This document shows, piece after piece, positions 3,954 to 5,935 of a stretch of DNA of 5,935 nt. Position numbers and translations under genes: made by a program. The DNA comes from Sulfurimonas sp. Lineage in GTDB: Bacteria; Campylobacterota; Campylobacteria; Campylobacterales; Sulfurimonadaceae. The stretch spans positions 1 through 5,935 of the forward strand of contig JAMOSE010000039.1 of the NCBI GenBank assembly GCA_027063215.1, read 5' to 3'. Under the pieces are notes generated by a model. That model saw only the letters and a program-made list of their open reading frames with translations. It was not told where the DNA came from and ran no database searches. How positions within the stretch are numbered: the stretch's first letter is position 1; each line of letters opens with the position of its first letter.

Positions 3954-5935
3954 ATGGATTTTACAAAACCAATACCAATAGCTGATAATATATACTGGGT
4001 AGGAATGTTATTGGAAAATGACCCCTTTCAGTGTCTTCCATATTTTATAGAAAATGGGGATGAGTCTATTTTAATAGATCCTGGTTCAATGCTTGAGTTT
4101 GAAGATGTAATGCAGAAAGTTTCACAGGTAACAGATATAAAAAATATAAAATATATTGTTCTTCATCATCAAGACCCTGACTTGTGTGCAGCTGTTCCTG
4201 AGATAGAAAAACGCATTGATCGTAAAGATTTAAAAATTATTACACACAGTCGTATGACTGTTCTTATAAAACATTATCAGGTTACTTCTCAATATTATGA
4301 AATAGATAAAAATGATTTGAAGATCTCTTTTAAAAGCGGTTTGAAATTACAATTTTTAACAACTCCGTATTGTCATTCGCCAGGTGCTTTTGTGACATAT
4401 GAACCAAAATCAAAAGTTCTTTTTTCGAGCGATATATTTGGCGGACTTGAAGAATCTTGGGATTTTTATGCAAAAGAGGATTATTTTCAACAGGCAAAAG
4501 CTTTTCATAGTACCTATATGCCTAGTAAAGATATCTTTAATTATGCTTTGAGAAAGATCGAGCAGTTGGATATCAATCTTATTGCGCCACAACATGGCTC
4601 TATTATTGAGAGAAGGTATGTTTATAATCTTATTGAGGATATGAAGAATCTTGAATGTGGTTTGTATATTGATAACAAATATAATAATGAGTTGATAGAT
4701 ACGATCGCCAAGTTAGAACAAAAGGAAGAGGAGTTACGTGAGTATAAAGATCATCTTGAACAAAAAGTAAAGTCCAAAACATATGCATTGGAAGAAACCA
4801 ATTCAAAACTTCAGGCAGAACAGTCAAAACTTCATAAGTTTAACAAATATCTAAGTGAACTCAATTCAGTCGATGTCAGTTCCTTAGCCAACAATGCAAT
4901 TAAACAGATTTTAGATATTACAGATTCTCAGGTTGGTATTTTTTATATTAGTGACAAGAATCACAACTTAAAAGTTTTAGCAGAGTATTCAGTTGATGAA
5001 AATCTTTTGAATGAAAAATCTTTTGATATTTCTTCTGATGGAATTGTTAAAAAAGCGTATGATCGTGGTGAGTGGGTCTATATTAACGGAATGAGTGAGG
5101 ATATTTCTATAGAGATTGATTTAGGTTTGTATAAAGCAAAATTACAGCATATAAAAGTTATTCCGTTGATTTTTCAAAAGAAAAAAATTGGTGTTATTTT
5201 GATAGCTTCTGTCTCTTCTGCGATGTTTGATGAAAGTTATCTAAAGGCTTATATTACATCACTGGTTCAATCACTCAGTAATGCAATGTCCTATGTGGAG
5301 ATACAAAAAAGTTCTATTGCTCTTCAAACTGCAAATATGGAGTTAGAAGAATCAAATCGATTAAAATCAGAGTTTTTGGCAAATATGTCTCATGAATTAA
5401 GAACACCTTTAAACTCTATTATAGGATTTTCAAATATTTTGCAAAAAAACAAAAAAGGAAATCTTTTAGAAAAACAACTTTCCCAATTAGAAAAAATAAA
5501 TCGCAATGGGATGAATTTATTAGATTTGATCAACAATATTTTAGATTTAAGCAAAATAGAATCTGGGAAAATGGAACTTGATATTAACAAAATAGATTTA
5601 GTAAGTGTTGTAAGCACAACTTTAGAGTTAATTATGCCACAAGCGTTAAATGGAAAGAAAAAACTACTCTTTCATAATCAACTTTCCAAAAATATTTACT
5701 ATTATGAAACTGATGAACAGAAATTTAAACAGATAATTGTTAATCTTGTCTCAAATGCTATTAAATTTGTTGAACCTGCAACAGGTAAAATTGATGTTAC
5801 GCTTACTGAAGATGAACAGATGATTAGGGTCTTGGTTTCTGACAATGGTATAGGAATAGCTGAAGATAAAATTGATTATATTTTTGGTGCATTTCAGCAG
5901 AGTGATGGAAGTACTACTCGAAAATATGGTGGTAC
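3954..5935 (+). CDS. Sensor histidine kinase with N-terminal di-iron ODP (metallo-beta-lactamase-fold) domain, GAF-like, HisKA and HATPase_c; 3' end cut by window
   Basis: The first 660 residues are visible and the frame is open to the edge. Residues 1-235 form a metallo-beta-lactamase-fold domain of the flavodiiron/ODP type: IYWVG (13-17), LIDPGS (40-45), then candidate metal ligands His72, Asp74 and Asp76 (HQDPD), His141 in CHSPGAF, Asp160 in FSSDIFGG and His214 in APQHGS. The 72-141-160 spacing agrees with flavodiiron proteins. No flavodoxin domain follows. Residues about 243-300 form a coiled coil, 300-445 a GAF-like domain, and 450-478 a signalling helix. HisKA has the phosphoacceptor His480 in SHELRTPLN. 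HATPase_c shows Asn597 and Asn601 of the N box, DNGIGIA (630-636, G1) and an F-box-like FGAFQQSD (644-651); the final GTGLGL region lies beyond the window. There is no membrane segment, so it is a cytoplasmic sensor. Start ATG 3954 has AAAAGGA (3941-3947) before it and lies 2 nt after the response regulator. Probable O2, NO or iron/redox sensing is inferred from the fold. Confidence 0.9.
   Translation, partial: MDFTKPIPIADNIYWVGMLLENDPFQCLPYFIENGDESILIDPGSMLEFEDVMQKVSQVTDIKNIKYIVLHHQDPDLCAAVPEIEKRIDRKDLKIITHSRMTVLIKHYQVTSQYYEIDKNDLKISFKSGLKLQFLTTPYCHSPGAFVTYEPKSKVLFSSDIFGGLEESWDFYAKEDYFQQAKAFHSTYMPSKDIFNYALRKIEQLDINLIAPQHGSIIERRYVYNLIEDMKNLECGLYIDNKYNNELIDTIAKLEQKEEELREYKDHLEQKVKSKTYALEETNSKLQAEQSKLHKFNKYLSELNSVDVSSLANNAIKQILDITDSQVGIFYISDKNHNLKVLAEYSVDENLLNEKSFDISSDGIVKKAYDRGEWVYINGMSEDISIEIDLGLYKAKLQHIKVIPLIFQKKKIGVILIASVSSAMFDESYLKAYITSLVQSLSNAMSYVEIQKSSIALQTANMELEESNRLKSEFLANMSHELRTPLNSIIGFSNILQKNKKGNLLEKQLSQLEKINRNGMNLLDLINNILDLSKIESGKMELDINKIDLVSVVSTTLELIMPQALNGKKKLLFHNQLSKNIYYYETDEQKFKQIIVNLVSNAIKFVEPATGKIDVTLTEDEQMIRVLVSDNGIGIAEDKIDYIFGAFQQSDGSTTRKYGG

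Noticed and set aside
4410..5617. Minus-strand open frames of 61-75 codons opposite the sensor kinase.
   Set aside because: The plus strand here encodes clear ODP, GAF and HisKA motifs; the antisense frames are short and of low-complexity composition.

Overview
The window is AT-rich and densely coded. It looks like a chromosomal segment of a Campylobacterota species, perhaps from the Sulfurimonas/Sulfuricurvum side. The clearest pointer is the dUTPase, which is the all-alpha dimeric (MazG-like) type used by Campylobacter and its relatives and resembles the C. jejuni enzyme as I remember it. Short intergenic gaps, AT-rich -10-like sites without a convincing -35, and a soluble multidomain sensor kinase fit the same group. 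The genus is an inference; no rRNA or marker gene is present.

Layout. (1) Positions 1-2014, plus strand: a tight three-gene run with a 1-bp overlap and then a 2-nt gap. It holds an unrecognised 73-residue protein, a UPF0306/YhbP-type split-barrel flavin-family protein, and a single-cysteine FAD/NAD(P)H pyridine-nucleotide-disulfide oxidoreductase of the CoA-disulfide reductase/NADH oxidase type. (2) Positions 2027-2200, minus strand: a 57-codon gene for a small four-cysteine protein, convergent with the oxidoreductase and divergent from the dUTPase gene. (3) Positions 2258-3529, plus strand: dut, followed with no gap by a short ABC ATPase related to the Opp/Dpp/Nik ATPases, with a TTG start. 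(4) Positions 3583-5935, plus strand: a two-gene signalling operon. It encodes a single-domain CheY-like response regulator and, 2 nt later, a large sensor histidine kinase that runs off the right edge. The kinase has an N-terminal metallo-beta-lactamase-fold di-iron domain of the ODP/flavodiiron type, then a coiled coil, a GAF-like domain, HisKA and the start of HATPase_c.

The most interesting element is this two-component system. Its sensor domain is built on the fold of flavodiiron O2/NO reductases. It keeps nearly all metal-ligand positions, lacks the flavodoxin domain and is joined to a kinase, so it probably senses O2, NO or iron/redox state in the cytoplasm. The flavin/FAD operon on the left also deals with redox chemistry, but nothing in the sequence shows the two to be linked.

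No tRNA, rRNA, CRISPR array, insertion sequence or convincing intrinsic terminator was seen. There is no gene-free stretch longer than about 60 bp.
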